From contig NZ_JAUASX010000001.1 of the NCBI RefSeq assembly GCF_030345715.1, forward strand, positions 659,119-723,118: a stretch of DNA of 64,000 nt. Direction: 5' to 3'. The stretch comes from Solimonas sp. SE-A11. GTDB taxonomy: Bacteria; Pseudomonadota; Gammaproteobacteria; Nevskiales; Nevskiaceae. The position numbers and the translations under genes are program-made. The notes under the pieces were generated by a model, which was given only the letters and a program-made list of their open reading frames with translations, was not told the DNA's origin and searched no databases. Shown here one piece after another: positions 42,094-49,925 of this stretch. Within the stretch, counting starts at the first letter, position 1. Each line of letters opens with the position of its first letter.

Positions 42094-43611
42094 ATGCGTC
42101 GCTCGGCGTCGTCCTCATGCTTCCGTGGCCTCCCGCGCAGGGGCAGCGTGCTGCTCGCCGCCTGCCTGCTGGGCGCCGCCCTGCCGGCCTGGGCGGAGGC
42201 GCCCCGTTGCGATGCTGCGACCTGTCCGCCGCTGCAGTTGCAGCTGGAACAGGGCTTCGAGGTTTCGCGCCAGCGCCTGGAGCAGGGGCTGCCAGCCGCC
42301 GCTCCCGTCCCGGCGCAGCCGCAGCCAGTGACCCGGCCGCTGCCGCAATCGACGGCTGCCGCGTCGCTGTCGCCCTGGATGATCGGAGTGCTCGCCCTGG
42401 CGGCCGGCATGCTGCTGCAGGCACTCGCACAGGGCCTGTTGCGCCGTCGTCGCATGGCGGCAGTCGTGGCCGTGGAGACGGGCATTGTCGAGGCGCCGGT
42501 CCCGGTTCGTGCCAGCAGGCTGGAGCCGGATGTTGGCGAGGTGAAGCCGGCGGTGATGTCCATCACCGAACCGCCCCTTGCCGAAGCACGGACAGGCCCG
42601 GTGCAGGACGAGACTCAGGCGATCCCGGCGCGCTTCGACCTGGAGCCCCTGGACATCGAGGCGCCGTCGCCCGTCGCCATCGTCGCCGAATCGGAGGTTG
42701 CGGACCTTGCTGACGAGGCCCTCCCGGAGCCGGAAAGCCAGGAGATCGCGCTGGTGGCCCTGGCAGAGGCGGACGCTGCGGAGCAGCCCGCCGAAGCATC
42801 TCCGAGCGTGGTGGAAGAGCCGCAGGCGGCCCCGCTTTGTTTCGGGCTGGAGCCCCTGGACGTCGAGACGCCGGCTCCGTCCGACGTAGTGTCCGAACCT
42901 CAGCTTACGGCGACGCTGGATGACGCGGCCCTGGCTGAACCGATAAACCCGGCACTGACCGGTGAAGCATGGGTGACCGCCGAGGACCCGATGGGTTTGG
43001 GGCTGGAGCCCCAGTTCCTGGCCGTGGGCAGCGATGCCATGCCGCCAGCGGAGGCTCTGGCAGATGCGCTGGACGCCGTCATCGCCGCGGTTGCGGAAGA
43101 AATCACCGCGCTCGATTTCCCGGAGGATGCAACGCCGGCAGAAGCTGCCCCGGCAGGGGCAATCGCCGACGCTGTTGGCTTGCCCGAGCCGTCGCCCGTC
43201 GCTGCTGCCGACGCTCATCGCCTGGAAACGGTTGCGCTGCTCCGCAGGCTGTCGGCCCAGCGTGCGCGCGGCCTGCATCCGGAGGAGCGGCTGGCGTCGG
43301 TGTTCCGCCGCATTTCCAGCGGAAGGATGGACGCCGCGGACCGCTCCCTGCGCGAGCTGGAGGCCTTCTGCAGCGAGGACGAGGAAGCCTTCCCGCCCGA
43401 GCTGATGACCACCCGCCAGCACATCGTCCGCGGCCGGGGTCATGAGCTGGGCCAGCGCATCGACGCCCTGCGCCTGCGTGCGTCGGACGAGGCCTCCGGA
43501 CGCCGGCTGGCCGTGGCCGGGGCATTCCTGCGCCGCAGCCGCTTCGACGCCGTGGCCGAGGTGCTCGACGAGCTCGAATCCGACCTCAGCCGGGAGCTGG
43601 AAATCCTGTGA
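42094..43611 (+). CDS. Acidic membrane-anchored protein of unknown function, 505 aa
   Basis: Not recognised. Signal sequence at about residues 15-34, a short periplasmic part with two cysteines (RCDAATCPPLQLQLEQGFEV), one transmembrane helix at about 90-112 (WMIGVLALAAGMLLQALAQG) and an Arg cluster (LLRRRRM), so the long remainder is cytoplasmic. Residues 130-370 are acidic, Pro/Ala-rich and carry two copies of a short motif, FDLEPLDIEAPSP (181-193) and FGLEPLDVETPAP (250-262). The C-terminal 110 residues are helical and charged. GTGA overlap couples it to the next gene, so the two products probably act together. Confidence 0.6.
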   Translation: MRRSASSSCFRGLPRRGSVLLAACLLGAALPAWAEAPRCDAATCPPLQLQLEQGFEVSRQRLEQGLPAAAPVPAQPQPVTRPLPQSTAAASLSPWMIGVLALAAGMLLQALAQGLLRRRRMAAVVAVETGIVEAPVPVRASRLEPDVGEVKPAVMSITEPPLAEARTGPVQDETQAIPARFDLEPLDIEAPSPVAIVAESEVADLADEALPEPESQEIALVALAEADAAEQPAEASPSVVEEPQAAPLCFGLEPLDVETPAPSDVVSEPQLTATLDDAALAEPINPALTGEAWVTAEDPMGLGLEPQFLAVGSDAMPPAEALADALDAVIAAVAEEITALDFPEDATPAEAAPAGAIADAVGLPEPSPVAAADAHRLETVALLRRLSAQRARGLHPEERLASVFRRISSGRMDAADRSLRELEAFCSEDEEAFPPELMTTRQHIVRGRGHELGQRIDALRLRASDEASGRRLAVAGAFLRRSRFDAVAEVLDELESDLSRELEIL

Positions 43612-44480
43612 ACGCCTGGAACGATGGAATCGTGGAACTGGCGCCGGCCGAGATGGAGGCACTGGTGCTGCTGCATCTGCAGCGCCTGTATCCCCTGAAC
43701 CGGCTGGGTGCCGAGACCCTGTCCCGCCTGCTGCCGGCGATGCACGTCGAGCGCTACCGGGCGGGCACCGTGCTGTATCGCGCCGGCAGCCGTCCGGCGG
43801 ATGTCTTCTATGTGCTGGAGGGCGCGGTCTGTCTCTACGACAGCAGCCACTCCCTGCCGCAGCTTCGGATCGAGGGGGGCAGCGAGGAGGAGGCGATGCC
43901 GCTGCCCTTCGCCACACCGGCCGAGGAACGCGCGATCGTGGACGAGGACGCGCTGGTCCTGCACATCGAGCGCGTGCTGCTCGACCGGGCGATGGTGCGC
44001 GATCCGCGCAACAACCCGGCTGCTTCTACCGCAGCCGTCGTCGCGGCTCCGGCGGCGCCCGCCGCGGGCCTGTCGCCGCCGCCGCGTGTGCATCGCGTAC
44101 TGATCGTGGAACACGACGAGCGCGCCGCCCGTGCCTGCCGTGCCCTGGTCCGGGAACTGGGCCTGCGCCACGACTGGGTGCGCACTGCCGAGGAAGCGGT
44201 GGAGGTGCTACGGCTGGAACACTATGGCGCCGTGCTGCTGGATATCGACCTGCCGGCCGGCGACTACTTCGACGTGGTCAAGGAAATACGGGTGCAGCAA
44301 GGCGAGGTCGCCAGGCCGCACGTGATCGCCACGACGCAGGCTGCAGTGGCAGGCGCCGACGAGATTCCGGCGCCGGGCATTGACGAACTCGTCTCCCGGC
44401 CCATGGCCGCGGAAGCATTGCAGCTGGCACTGGGCCGTGCGGGCCTGCCGCTGCGGATTGCCGAGCTGGGCCTCTTCTAG
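43608..44480 (+). CDS. Cyclic-nucleotide-binding-like domain fused to a receiver-like domain
   Basis: A 290-residue protein starting at GTG, overlapping the previous stop in GTGA. Residues 30-125 resemble a cNMP-binding/CAP-effector domain: HVERYRAGTVLYRAGSRPAD, VFYVLEGAVCLYDSS. The cassette arginine motif is not evident, so ligand binding is uncertain. After an Ala/Pro linker (about 138-160) comes a receiver domain: LIVEHDERA (acid pocket), phospho-acceptor Asp212 in VLLDIDLPAGDYFDV and, at the conserved Lys position, Arg264 (VSRPM). No DNA-binding domain is present. Proximity to the divergent cyclase gene suggests a local signalling module; this is inference. Confidence 0.68.
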   Translation: MNAWNDGIVELAPAEMEALVLLHLQRLYPLNRLGAETLSRLLPAMHVERYRAGTVLYRAGSRPADVFYVLEGAVCLYDSSHSLPQLRIEGGSEEEAMPLPFATPAEERAIVDEDALVLHIERVLLDRAMVRDPRNNPAASTAAVVAAPAAPAAGLSPPPRVHRVLIVEHDERAARACRALVRELGLRHDWVRTAEEAVEVLRLEHYGAVLLDIDLPAGDYFDVVKEIRVQQGEVARPHVIATTQAAVAGADEIPAPGIDELVSRPMAAEALQLALGRAGLPLRIAELGLF

Positions 44481-44624
44481 GGCCTGAGGCCTGGCGCCGC
44501 GTTCTAGCGGCCATCCCCGGGCGGCGCATTCGCCGCCGGGCCGCAGGGCCCTGGGCGGACGGGCAAGGGCGGGGCGGGAGGCGCGTGCTAGGCTCGGAAG
44601 ATTCCCATTCCCGGCCTTTTTGCC

Positions 44625-45116
44625 ATGTCCAAGCCCAGCCTGCTCCGCACTGCCGTCGACCGTGTCCGGCTCCTGCCCAAGCCCCTGTTCAGCCGCGCGG
44701 TGACGCGCATGTTCAACTTCCAGGTGCGCTTCGCCGGTACCGCCGGCGTGAAGTTCGAGGAACTCTCGGAGTCGCGCTCGGTCCTGGTACTGCAGAATCG
44801 CAAGAAGGTGCAGAACCACATCGGCGGCGTGCATGCGGCGGCGATGGCGTTGCTGGCGGAAACGGCAACCGGTTCAGTATTCGGCATGAACGTGCCCTCC
44901 AGTCATTTACTAGTGATCAAGAGCATGAACATCCGCTATGTTCGGCGGGCCCAGGGCGATCTGCGCGCCGTGGCGACGCTCAGTGCCGAGCAGCGCCTGC
45001 GCATCCTCAGCGAGCCCAAGGGGGACCTGCTGGTGCCGGTGACGGTCACCGACGAGAGCGGCGAGCAGCCGATCGAGTGCGAGATGATCTGGGCCTGGAC
45101 GCCGAAGAAGAAGTAG
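44625..45116 (+). CDS. DUF4442 hotdog-fold protein (thioesterase-like)
   Basis: A 163-residue DUF4442 protein of the hotdog thioesterase superfamily. Visible family segments are LFSRAVTRMFNFQVRFAGTA, NHIGGVHAAAMALLAETATG (the Asn-His-x3-Val-His-Ala-Ala core on the hotdog helix) and SMNIRYVRRAQGDLRAVATL. Such proteins act on or bind acyl-CoA or acyl-ACP. It lies 55 bases before the FATP-type acyl-CoA synthetase on the same strand and probably forms an operon with it. Confidence 0.85.
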   Translation: MSKPSLLRTAVDRVRLLPKPLFSRAVTRMFNFQVRFAGTAGVKFEELSESRSVLVLQNRKKVQNHIGGVHAAAMALLAETATGSVFGMNVPSSHLLVIKSMNIRYVRRAQGDLRAVATLSAEQRLRILSEPKGDLLVPVTVTDESGEQPIECEMIWAWTPKKK

Positions 45117-45171
45117 GCGGCATGCCGCCGGCACGCACAAAACAGAACGATTAGAGAGACGAGGAGCCAAG

Positions 45172-46980
45172 ATGAGCGATCACGACAACCGCGTGCGCCT
45201 GCGCGACATCGCCAAGGGTGTGGTCGGCACCCTGCCGGACTTCATGACAGTGAACAAGGGCCTGCTGCAGCTGGTGTCGCTGCGGCCCAACTGGCGCGGG
45301 TCGATCGGCTCCATCATCGAGAAGCATGCACGCAACAACGGCGGGCGCGTGGCGCTGGCCTTCGAGGATCGCCGCTGGACCTATGCGGAGTTCAACGCCT
45401 GGGCCAACCAAGTGGCGGCCCTGCTGCGCGAGAAGGGCGTGCGTCCCGGCGATGCGGTGGCCGTGCTGATGGAGAACCGTGCCGAGGTTCTGGCCTGCGT
45501 CGCCGGCATCGTCAAGCTGGGTGCCATCGCCGGCATGCTCAATCACCAGCAGCGTGGCGAGGTGCTGGAGCACAGCATCCGCCTGGCCAAGGCCAAGGTG
45601 ATCATCGTCGGCGAGGAATGCGTTGGCGCGCTGGAGAGCACCACCTGCGAACCCGGTCGCGACAGCGAGCGCCTGTATCTCTGGGAAGGCGAGGGCAAGG
45701 CACCGCGCGGCTATACCGCGATGCGGCCGCTGGTGCGCGACATGCCGGACGACAACCCGCCCGAGACGGCCCAGATCATCCAGAAGCAGCCGGCCTTCTA
45801 CATCTTCACCTCCGGCACCACCGGCATGCCCAAGGCCTCGGTGATGTCGCACTACCGCTGGCTCAGCGGCATGGCCGGCGTCGGCCAGGGCTCGCTGCGC
45901 CTGAAGCCGGAAGACATCTTCTACTGCTGCCTGCCGCTGTATCACAACAATGCGCTCACGGTGAGCTGGGGCGCGGCACTGGGCAGTGGCGCGACACTGG
46001 CGCTGAGCCGCAAGTTCAGTGCCTCGCGCTTCTGGGATGAGATCCGAGACTACAACGCCACGGCGTTCTGCTACATCGGCGAGCTGTGCCGCTACCTGCT
46101 GAACCGTCCGGCCACCAGCAACGATCGCAACCATCGTGTGCGCGTGTCCATCGGAAACGGCCTGCGCCCGGAGATCTGGGACGAGTTCCAGAGCCGCTTC
46201 GGCATCGAGCGCATCTGCGAGTTCTACGGCGCCAGCGAGGGCAACCTGGCGTTCATCAACGGCTTTGGCCTGACCAAGACCGCGGGCTTCTGCCCGATGA
46301 CCTTCGCCATCGTGGAGTTCGACGCCGACACCGAGCAGCCGCTGCGCGACGCCAAGGGCTACATGAAGAAGGTCGCCTCGGGCGGCATCGGCCTGCTGAT
46401 CAGCGAGGTCACCGAGCGCCGTCCCTTCGAGGGCTACACCGATCCCAAGGCCAGCGAGGCCAAGCTGTTCCGTGATGTCTTCAAGAAGGGCGACTGCTGG
46501 TTCAACACCGGTGACCTGGTACGCGACCAGGGCTACAAGCACATCGCCTTCGTCGACCGCGTGGGCGACACCTTCCGCTGGAAGGGCGAGAACGTGGCCA
46601 CCACCGAGGTGGAAGGCGCGCTCAACCGCCACCCCGCAGTGGAGCAGGCGGTGGTCTACGGCGTGCAACTGGCGGGATGCGACGGCCGTGCCGGCATGGC
46701 GGCGCTGACCTGGAAGGGCGGCAAGCTCGATGGCCCGGGCCTGGCGAAGCATCTCTGCGATACGCTGCCGGCTTACGCCGTGCCGCTGTTCCTGCGCCTG
46801 CGCGAGGAGCAGGAGGTCACCGGCACCTTCAAGTACCGCAAGGTGGACCTGAAGAAGCAGGGCTTCGACCCCACCGCCTCCGGCGAGCCGCTTTATGTGC
46901 TCTGCGACCGCAGCCGTGGCTACGAGCCGCTGACGCCGGAGCTGTTCCAGCGTATCGGGAGTGGGGCGTTGCGGCTGTAG
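45172..46980 (+). CDS. Long/very-long-chain acyl-CoA synthetase, FATP/FadD6 type
   Basis: A 602-residue ANL-superfamily ligase that activates fatty or steroid side-chain acids to CoA thioesters. The AMP motif is FTSGTTGMPKASVMSH, followed by FYGASEGN, TGDLVRDQGYKHIAFVDRVG and the C-terminal domain starting GENVATTEVEGALNRH with the TFKYRKVDLKKQG catalytic Lys region. The overall pattern (CCLPLYHNNALTVSWGAALG; KLFRDVFKKGDCWFNTGDLV) is that of the eukaryote-like FATP/VLCS group rather than FadD. GAGGAG precedes the ATG. It follows the DUF4442 gene and sits in a block rich in acyl-CoA genes. Confidence 0.93.
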   Translation: MSDHDNRVRLRDIAKGVVGTLPDFMTVNKGLLQLVSLRPNWRGSIGSIIEKHARNNGGRVALAFEDRRWTYAEFNAWANQVAALLREKGVRPGDAVAVLMENRAEVLACVAGIVKLGAIAGMLNHQQRGEVLEHSIRLAKAKVIIVGEECVGALESTTCEPGRDSERLYLWEGEGKAPRGYTAMRPLVRDMPDDNPPETAQIIQKQPAFYIFTSGTTGMPKASVMSHYRWLSGMAGVGQGSLRLKPEDIFYCCLPLYHNNALTVSWGAALGSGATLALSRKFSASRFWDEIRDYNATAFCYIGELCRYLLNRPATSNDRNHRVRVSIGNGLRPEIWDEFQSRFGIERICEFYGASEGNLAFINGFGLTKTAGFCPMTFAIVEFDADTEQPLRDAKGYMKKVASGGIGLLISEVTERRPFEGYTDPKASEAKLFRDVFKKGDCWFNTGDLVRDQGYKHIAFVDRVGDTFRWKGENVATTEVEGALNRHPAVEQAVVYGVQLAGCDGRAGMAALTWKGGKLDGPGLAKHLCDTLPAYAVPLFLRLREEQEVTGTFKYRKVDLKKQGFDPTASGEPLYVLCDRSRGYEPLTPELFQRIGSGALRL

Positions 46981-47004
46981 GGGTTCCGGGACTGGACCGC
47001 CGAT

Positions 47005-47037
47005 CCGTTCGTGCTGAGCTGGTCGAAGCATGAACGG
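47005..47037. repeat. CTGAGC/GTCGAA dispersed repeat, third unit
   Basis: CCGTTCGTGCTGAGCTGGTC then GAAGCATGAACGG, with CCGTTC and GAACGG arms. It matches the two units at 1985-2094 in core and flanks and lies in the gap between the acyl-CoA synthetase and a small DMT transporter. Confidence 0.65.
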
Positions 47038-47144
47038 ATTCCGGCTGAGGCCCGCGGGTTGCCGCTCGCCTGGAGGCGCCTGCTTTTGGTAGCCCACCCC
47101 ACGGTTGACCATCGCCGACGTGGCGAGAAGACGAGGAGTTCGCC

Positions 47145-47594
47145 GTGTACTACGCCCTTGCATTCTTGGTCGGTATCCTGCTACCGCTGCAGACGGCCAT
47201 CAACAGCAACCTGCGCGCGCAACTCGGCGACAGCGTGCTGCTGGCGACGACCATCTCCTTTGCGGTGGGCGCGGTGACCATGGCGTTGCTGGCACTGGCC
47301 AGCAGCGAACGCGGCGCATTGCAGGCGCTGCCGCAACTGCAATGGTGGCAGCTCACCGGTGGTTTCCTGGGCGCGGCGATCGTGGCCGGCAGCATCGTGC
47401 TGGCGCCGCGTATCGGGCTGGCCGGCATGACGGCATTGATCGTCGGCGGCCAGCTCTGTGCTTCGCTGATGTTCGACCGGCACGGCTTCCTGGGCTTGGC
47501 GGAGCGGGCGCTGACGCTACCGCGCGTGGCTGGTGCGAGCCTGGTGCTGCTGGGCGTGCTGCTGGTGAATTACGGAGATCGGCTGCGAGGGTAG
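47145..47594 (+). CDS. DMT-family membrane protein, YdcZ-like
   Basis: A 149-residue protein with five hydrophobic helices: YYALAFLVGILLPLQTAINS, TISFAVGAVTMALLALASSE, LTGGFLGAAIVAGSIVLAPR, GLAGMTALIVGGQLCASLMF and VAGASLVLLGVLLVNYGDRL. This is the DMT_YdcZ half-size arrangement, thought to dimerise. The start is GTG 47145 with GAGGAG upstream. The substrate is unknown. It converges on the thiolase gene, with a palindromic repeat between. Confidence 0.85.
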   Translation: MYYALAFLVGILLPLQTAINSNLRAQLGDSVLLATTISFAVGAVTMALLALASSERGALQALPQLQWWQLTGGFLGAAIVAGSIVLAPRIGLAGMTALIVGGQLCASLMFDRHGFLGLAERALTLPRVAGASLVLLGVLLVNYGDRLRG

Positions 47595-47612
47595 GTGATC
47601 ACTTTCGCGCGC

Positions 47613-47642
47613 ACTCCCTCTCCCGCTGGCGGGAGAGGGAGT
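47613..47642. repeat. Dispersed intergenic palindrome, copy 3
   Basis: Perfect 14-bp arms ACTCCCTCTCCCGC and GCGGGAGAGGGAGT around TG, the longest of the four copies. It lies between the convergent YdcZ-like and thiolase genes. Confidence 0.8.
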
Positions 47643-47679
47643 CGGTGCAAGGGCGCGTCGGCCCAATCGGACCTCAGCC

Positions 47680-48993
47680 TTACAACCGGTTCGCATTCTC
47701 CAGCAGGATCGCCGCGCCCAGTCCGCCCCCCGCGCAGCTCGATACCACGGCGTAGCGTTTCTTCTCCTGCTGCAGGCGGCGCGCGGCGGTGGTCAGCAGG
47801 CGCACGCCGGTGGCGGCGAAGGGGTTGCCCAGGGCCAGGGAGCCGCCCCAGGTATTGAGCTTGTCTTCCGGGATGGCGCCGAAGGCCTGCGACAGGCCGT
47901 GATACTCCCGGGCGAATTCGGCGGAGGCCAGGCAGGCCTGGTTGGCGAGGATCTGCGAGGCAAAGGCCTCGTGCAGTTCCCAGACGTCGACATCGTCCAT
48001 GCCCAGGCCGTTGCGCTGGAGCAGCTTGGGGATAGCCATGGCGGGCCCCAGCAGCATCTCGCTGAAGAGATCGTCCACGCCGGCCAGCACGTAGTCGCGC
48101 ACCACGGCCTGCGGTTCCAGCTTGAGGCGCCGCGCGGCACCGAGGCTGGACAGCAGCAGGGCGCCGGCGCCGTCGGTCAGGCGCGAGGCGTTGCCGGCGG
48201 TGACGATGCCGCTCTCGCGGTCGAATACCGGCTTGAGGCGGGCGAGCTTGTCGGCATTGGTGTCGGCGCGCATGGAATCGTCACGCGTCACCGGCTCGTC
48301 GCGGCCCTGCACCTGCACCGGCACGATGTCCTCGGCGTAGCGGCCCTGCTCCCAGGCCTGCACGGCCAAGGCGTGGCTGCGGGCTGTGTAACGGTCGCTG
48401 TCGGGCCGGGCCACGCCGAACTTCTTCACCATGGCCTCTGTGCAGGCGCCCATGGTCATCTTGGTGGTGTAGTCGCTGGCCGAGGGCATCTCCGGCAGCA
48501 GGTCGCGCGGGCGCAGGGTACCCAGCACGCGCAGGGCGTTCTTGGCGGACGGGTCCTGGTTCAGCTTCATCAGGCCGCGGCGCAGGGCCTGGCGGGCGCG
48601 CAGCGGGGGATCGGAGAAGGTCTCGGTGCCGCCGGCGATGGCCAGCTCCGCGCGGCCCAGGGCGATCATGTCGCAGACCGTGCCCACGGCGACGTTGGGC
48701 GACAGGCCCGCCATCGACAGCGTAAAGGCCGGGATGGTGCTCGGCAGGCCGGCGCCGAGCATGCACTCGCGCGCGACGTTGGTGGTCTCCACCTCGTGCA
48801 CCACGGTGCCCATGGCCACCACGTCGACGCGCGCGGCGTCGATGCCGGTCTTCTCCACCAGGCCGGCGATGGCGCGTGCGCCGAGCTCGTAGCTCATCAG
48901 CTTGGCGTAGGCGCCGGCAGTCTCCATGAAGGGCGTGCGCGCGCCGCGCAGGATCACCGGCAGGCGGTCGTGGTTCTCGGAAGCAGTGCTCAT
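47680..48993 (-). CDS. FadI-type thiolase-fold protein lacking the catalytic cysteine
   Basis: A 437-residue protein that follows E. coli FadI along its length (ARECMLGAGLPSTIPAFTLS; VFDRESGIVTAGNASRLTDG; WELHEAFASQILANQACLAS). Thiolases use an N-terminal nucleophilic Cys, a His in GHPFAATG and a C-terminal Cys. Here the nucleophile segment reads SMAGLSPNVAVG, with Gly96 (codon 48706-48708) where FadI has Cys in SRACATS. GHP is GNP (Asn390). HEAFA and the C-terminal SSCAGGGLGAA are retained. It is last in an operon with a MaoC hydratase and an acyl-CoA ligase. Simple thiolysis therefore seems unlikely; binding, aldolytic or regulatory roles are possible. Confidence 0.85.
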   Translation of the reverse strand: MSTASENHDRLPVILRGARTPFMETAGAYAKLMSYELGARAIAGLVEKTGIDAARVDVVAMGTVVHEVETTNVARECMLGAGLPSTIPAFTLSMAGLSPNVAVGTVCDMIALGRAELAIAGGTETFSDPPLRARQALRRGLMKLNQDPSAKNALRVLGTLRPRDLLPEMPSASDYTTKMTMGACTEAMVKKFGVARPDSDRYTARSHALAVQAWEQGRYAEDIVPVQVQGRDEPVTRDDSMRADTNADKLARLKPVFDRESGIVTAGNASRLTDGAGALLLSSLGAARRLKLEPQAVVRDYVLAGVDDLFSEMLLGPAMAIPKLLQRNGLGMDDVDVWELHEAFASQILANQACLASAEFAREYHGLSQAFGAIPEDKLNTWGGSLALGNPFAATGVRLLTTAARRLQQEKKRYAVVSSCAGGGLGAAILLENANRL

Positions 48994-49025
48994 GGCAGTG
49001 GAGTCGGGAAGGAATTGAAGGAACT

Positions 49026-49904
49026 TTAGCCGGTAAAGCTGCCGGCGAGGTGGACGGAGCCGTCGCGGCCCTGCAGGCGGAACGCGCGGCGGCCATCTGC
49101 ATCCGGCGCCGCCAGTTGCACCTGCAGGCCCTCGCGGGGCAACGGCAGCGGGCGGATGAAGCGCAGGTCGATGTCGGCGATATGCTGTTCCGCATCGGCC
49201 AGCTTTTCCCAGGTGCGCGCCACCATGCCGAAGCCATGCAGGATGCAGCCGCGGAACTTGGAGCGCCGCGCCAGCGGCCAGAAGGTGTGGATGGGGTTGA
49301 AGTCGCCGGTCAGCAGGCCGAACTTGAGGCCGTCGTCGGTGCCGACGGACCACTCGCCGATGGTCTGGTATTCCGGCTCCACCCGCGCCGCGGGCTTGGA
49401 CTTGGCGGCGCCGCGCTTGGGGATGGTGGCGTAGCTGTCCACGATCACCGCCTCGGGCTGCTGCGCCCAGCCGGCGAGGATGCGCGTGTGGATACGCACG
49501 CGCTGCGCGTCTTCCGATACGTCTTCGAGATGCCCGCGCAGCAGCAGGTCCTCGCCGCGCGGCAGTGGTGCCTTCAGTTGCAGGCGCAGGCCCTGGTTGA
49601 GGATTTCGGTGACGTTGTAGGGCGCCTGGCCGCCAACGCGGGCCAGCATGGAGAAGGCCCAGTGGCTGCAGAAATGCGGCGGCAGGCTGTCGCGGTAGCG
49701 TGCCGGCGGCGCTCCCGACCAGGCGGCGTAGTGGTCCACCAGGCGCTGCGAGGGCGCGGCGAAGCGCGCCGTGAGCGTGCGCGGGGTGTCCGGCAGGCGG
49801 CTGGGGCGCGTCAACGGGCTCATGGAGCGCAGGGCGACGCCGAAGGAGGTCACCAGCGTAGGGATCTGCTCGCGGGCGAGCGACAGCGGGACATCGGTGC
49901 TCAT
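49026..49904 (-). CDS. MaoC-like (R)-specific hydratase
   Basis: A 292-residue double-hotdog hydratase. The C-terminal half carries the hydratase-2 motif GLLTGDFNPIHTFWPLARRS followed by GCILHGFGMVART, with the catalytic Asp and His; the N-terminal half (about 30-150) is the degenerate lid-like hotdog. Such enzymes add water to trans-2-enoyl-CoA. It lies 21 bases after the acyl-CoA ligase and 32 before the thiolase-like gene, so the three form one operon that would activate, hydrate and process an acyl-CoA. No 3-hydroxyacyl-CoA dehydrogenase is in the operon. Confidence 0.87.
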   Translation of the reverse strand: MSTDVPLSLAREQIPTLVTSFGVALRSMSPLTRPSRLPDTPRTLTARFAAPSQRLVDHYAAWSGAPPARYRDSLPPHFCSHWAFSMLARVGGQAPYNVTEILNQGLRLQLKAPLPRGEDLLLRGHLEDVSEDAQRVRIHTRILAGWAQQPEAVIVDSYATIPKRGAAKSKPAARVEPEYQTIGEWSVGTDDGLKFGLLTGDFNPIHTFWPLARRSKFRGCILHGFGMVARTWEKLADAEQHIADIDLRFIRPLPLPREGLQVQLAAPDADGRRAFRLQGRDGSVHLAGSFTG

Positions 49905-49925
49905 GTGGGGTCCTTAATCAATCAG

